In this document: positions 62,441-64,000 of the stretch, piece after piece
How the letters are laid out: the number at the start of each line of letters is the position of its first letter
How positions within the stretch are numbered: position 1 is the stretch's first letter
DNA from: Amycolatopsis sp. NBC_01488
Lineage (GTDB): Bacteria; Actinomycetota; Actinomycetes; Mycobacteriales; Pseudonocardiaceae
Assembly: GCF_036227105.1 (NCBI RefSeq)
Contig: NZ_CP109434.1
Coordinates: 5,489,001-5,553,000 of the forward strand
Reading direction: 5' to 3'
Length of the DNA stretch: 64,000 nucleotides
Position numbers and translations under genes: made by a program
The notes under the pieces: model-generated
Told to the model about the DNA's origin: nothing
The model's database searches: none
Seen by the model: only the letters and a program-made list of their open reading frames with translations

Positions 62441-64000
62441 ATGAAACGGGGATACCTGCGACTTGCCGCGGGGGTGACGGCCGCCGTCACGCTGCTGACG
62501 GCGTGCGGCGCCAACGACACACCGGCCGCACCGGGCGGCACCGTCAAGCCGGGCGGGAACCTCGTCCTGCTCAACGACGCGCCGTCGATCACCTGGGATC
62601 CCGCGAAGAGCTCGAACCTGGTCGTCACCACGCTCGGGCTGATCCACCGGCGGCTGACGTCGTGGGACGTCGCCCCGGGCAAGGACACCACGATCGTGCC
62701 CGACCTGGCCACCGACACCGGCCGCCCGAGCGACGGCGGCAAGACGTGGACGTTCACCCTCAAGGACGGCCGCAAGTACGCCGACGGCACGCCGATCAAG
62801 GCCGAGGACGTCAAGTGGGGCCTGGAGCGCTCGTTCGCGCCAGCCTTCTCCGGTGGCCTCGCCTACCACAAGGACCTGCTGTCGCCGGGCCTGGCGTACA
62901 AGGGCCCGTTCGAGGGCAAGGAACTCGACACCATCCAGACGCCGGACGCCAAGACGATCGTCTTCCACCTCGCCCGCGCGTACGGCGACTTCAACTGGGT
63001 CGCCAGCACCCCGGCGTTCTCCCCGGTGCCCAAGGGCAAGGGAGCCGAGGCGAACTACGGCGACCACCCGGTCGCTTCCGGCCCGTACCAGCTGCAGAGC
63101 TACGAGCGCGGCAAGTCGGCGAAGCTCACGCGCAATCCGAACTGGAGCCACGACGAGGACAAGACGCGGCTGGCGAACCCGGACACCATCGAGTTCCAGC
63201 TCGGCCAGGACACCAGCGTCATTTCGAAGCGCCTGATCGACGACAGCGGGACCGACCGCAACGCCTTCGGCATGTCGTTCGCCTCGCCCGCCCAGCTGGC
63301 GCAGATCCAGGGCAACGCGTCGGCGAAGTCGCGGCTGGTGACGTCGGAATCCGGGGCGCTGGCCTACCTTTCGCTCAACACCCAGCGCGGCAACCTGACC
63401 AACCCGAAGGTGCGCCAGGCGTTCCAGTACGCCGTCGACAAGGCCGCGTACCAGGTCGCGAGCGCGGGCAGCGCCCAGCTCGCCGGCGACGTCGCCACCA
63501 CGCTCATCACGCCCGGTCTGCAGGGCCGGGAGCAGTACGACCTGTACCCGGCGCCGCCGTCCGGTGACGTGGCGAAGGCCAAGCAGCTGCTGGCCGAGGC
63601 GGGCTTCCCGAACGGCCTCGACGGCCTGGTCCTGGCCACCCACAACGAAAACGGCTACCCGGAGAAGGCCGCCGCGATCCAGGCCTCGCTGGCCAGGGCG
63701 AACATCAAGGTCACCATCAAGCCCCTCGACGAGGACACCTACACGTCCGAAGTGGACACCAAGGGCCTCTCGGACTACGACCTGACGCTCACCTCGTGGC
63801 AGCCGGACATCCCGTCGGCCAATGCGAACATCCAGCCGCTGTTCCAGTCCACCGAGATCGGCAACGGCGGGGTCAACGAATCCCGCTACCACAACCCCGA
63901 GGTCGACAAGCTCATCACCGAGGCACAGGCCACCGTCGATCCGGCCGAGGCGGGCAAGAAGTGGGCGGCGCTGGACAAGAAGATCCTCGCCGACTCGCCC
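62441..64000 (+). CDS. Peptide/nickel-type ABC substrate-binding lipoprotein, 3' end cut
   Basis: Solute-binding protein of the DppA/OppA family (family 5), visible 520 residues. The signal ends in a lipobox LLTACG, so it is lipid-anchored outside. SBP5 marks: GGNLVLLNDAPSITWDPAKS, WTFTLKDGRKYADGTPIKAEDVKWGLERSF, and VRQAFQYAVDKAAYQ. AAGGGG precedes ATG 62441. With the divergent LLM monooxygenases it suggests import and oxidation of a small organic compound; the ligand is not predictable. Confidence 0.92.
   Translation, partial: MKRGYLRLAAGVTAAVTLLTACGANDTPAAPGGTVKPGGNLVLLNDAPSITWDPAKSSNLVVTTLGLIHRRLTSWDVAPGKDTTIVPDLATDTGRPSDGGKTWTFTLKDGRKYADGTPIKAEDVKWGLERSFAPAFSGGLAYHKDLLSPGLAYKGPFEGKELDTIQTPDAKTIVFHLARAYGDFNWVASTPAFSPVPKGKGAEANYGDHPVASGPYQLQSYERGKSAKLTRNPNWSHDEDKTRLANPDTIEFQLGQDTSVISKRLIDDSGTDRNAFGMSFASPAQLAQIQGNASAKSRLVTSESGALAYLSLNTQRGNLTNPKVRQAFQYAVDKAAYQVASAGSAQLAGDVATTLITPGLQGREQYDLYPAPPSGDVAKAKQLLAEAGFPNGLDGLVLATHNENGYPEKAAAIQASLARANIKVTIKPLDEDTYTSEVDTKGLSDYDLTLTSWQPDIPSANANIQPLFQSTEIGNGGVNESRYHNPEVDKLITEAQATVDPAEAGKKWAALDKKILADSP

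Overview
The window is about 70% GC, densely coded, with GTG starts, many 4-base ATGA/GTGA stop-start overlaps and strong AGGAGG ribosome sites. With ANTAR, DUF4383, DUF5709, F420-type (DUF385) and isorenieratene-type carotenoid genes, this points to an actinomycete, most likely a Pseudonocardiaceae member close to Amycolatopsis. The assignment is inferred from gene content; no rRNA or other marker is present.

Layout. 0-2.5 kb: end of a two-component system and a PAP2 phosphatase. 2.5-9.2 kb: a 21-bp tandem repeat, a PLP decarboxylase, a ThDP enzyme divergent from a GntR regulator across a palindrome, a hydrolase, a pirin. 9.3-20.4 kb: a variant SSB, a decayed PhoU gene, a class A penicillin-binding protein, a MarR-controlled DrrAB-type ABC exporter, an ArsR/oxidoreductase pair and several small proteins. 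20.55-21.6 kb: a complete IS5-family element that landed in the stop codon of a histidine kinase gene. 22.9-28.9 kb: a carboxylesterase lacking its nucleophile serine and a three-subunit molybdenum hydroxylase operon with a divergent TetR gene. 29-32.7 kb: a partial inositol-catabolism locus (iolA, aldolase-like protein, GntR/UTRA regulator). 32.8-34.4 kb: a lone holin-like protein and a secreted GH75-type protein behind a perfect palindrome.

34.4-40.0 kb is an aromatic-carotenoid cluster (crtU, crtT, crtYd, crtYc, crtB, translationally chained; divergent Rieske gene). The first two genes of the chain, crtE and crtI, survive only as short in-frame remnants with start, stop and coupling overlaps intact. 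A nearby alcohol dehydrogenase (41.0 kb) has lost its catalytic domain in the same in-frame way, so three such internal deletions lie within 3.6 kb. 41.8-46.3 kb holds membrane proteins, a GAF-ANTAR regulator and a SpoIIE phosphatase.

46.9-52.3 kb encodes a formate dehydrogenase. Its catalytic subunit reads through an in-frame UGA (selenocysteine 190), followed 11 bases later by a SECIS-like hairpin with a GGUCU loop. Next come a RecQ helicase, an intact SRPBCC/alcohol-dehydrogenase pair paralogous to the damaged pair at 40.6-41.8 kb, two flavin-dependent monooxygenases, a decayed carbonic anhydrase, and a dipeptide/nickel-type ABC importer whose binding protein runs off the window. Three genes (phoU-like, FUSC, a small coupled gene) show +1 shifts in G-runs, which could be real decay or consensus errors.
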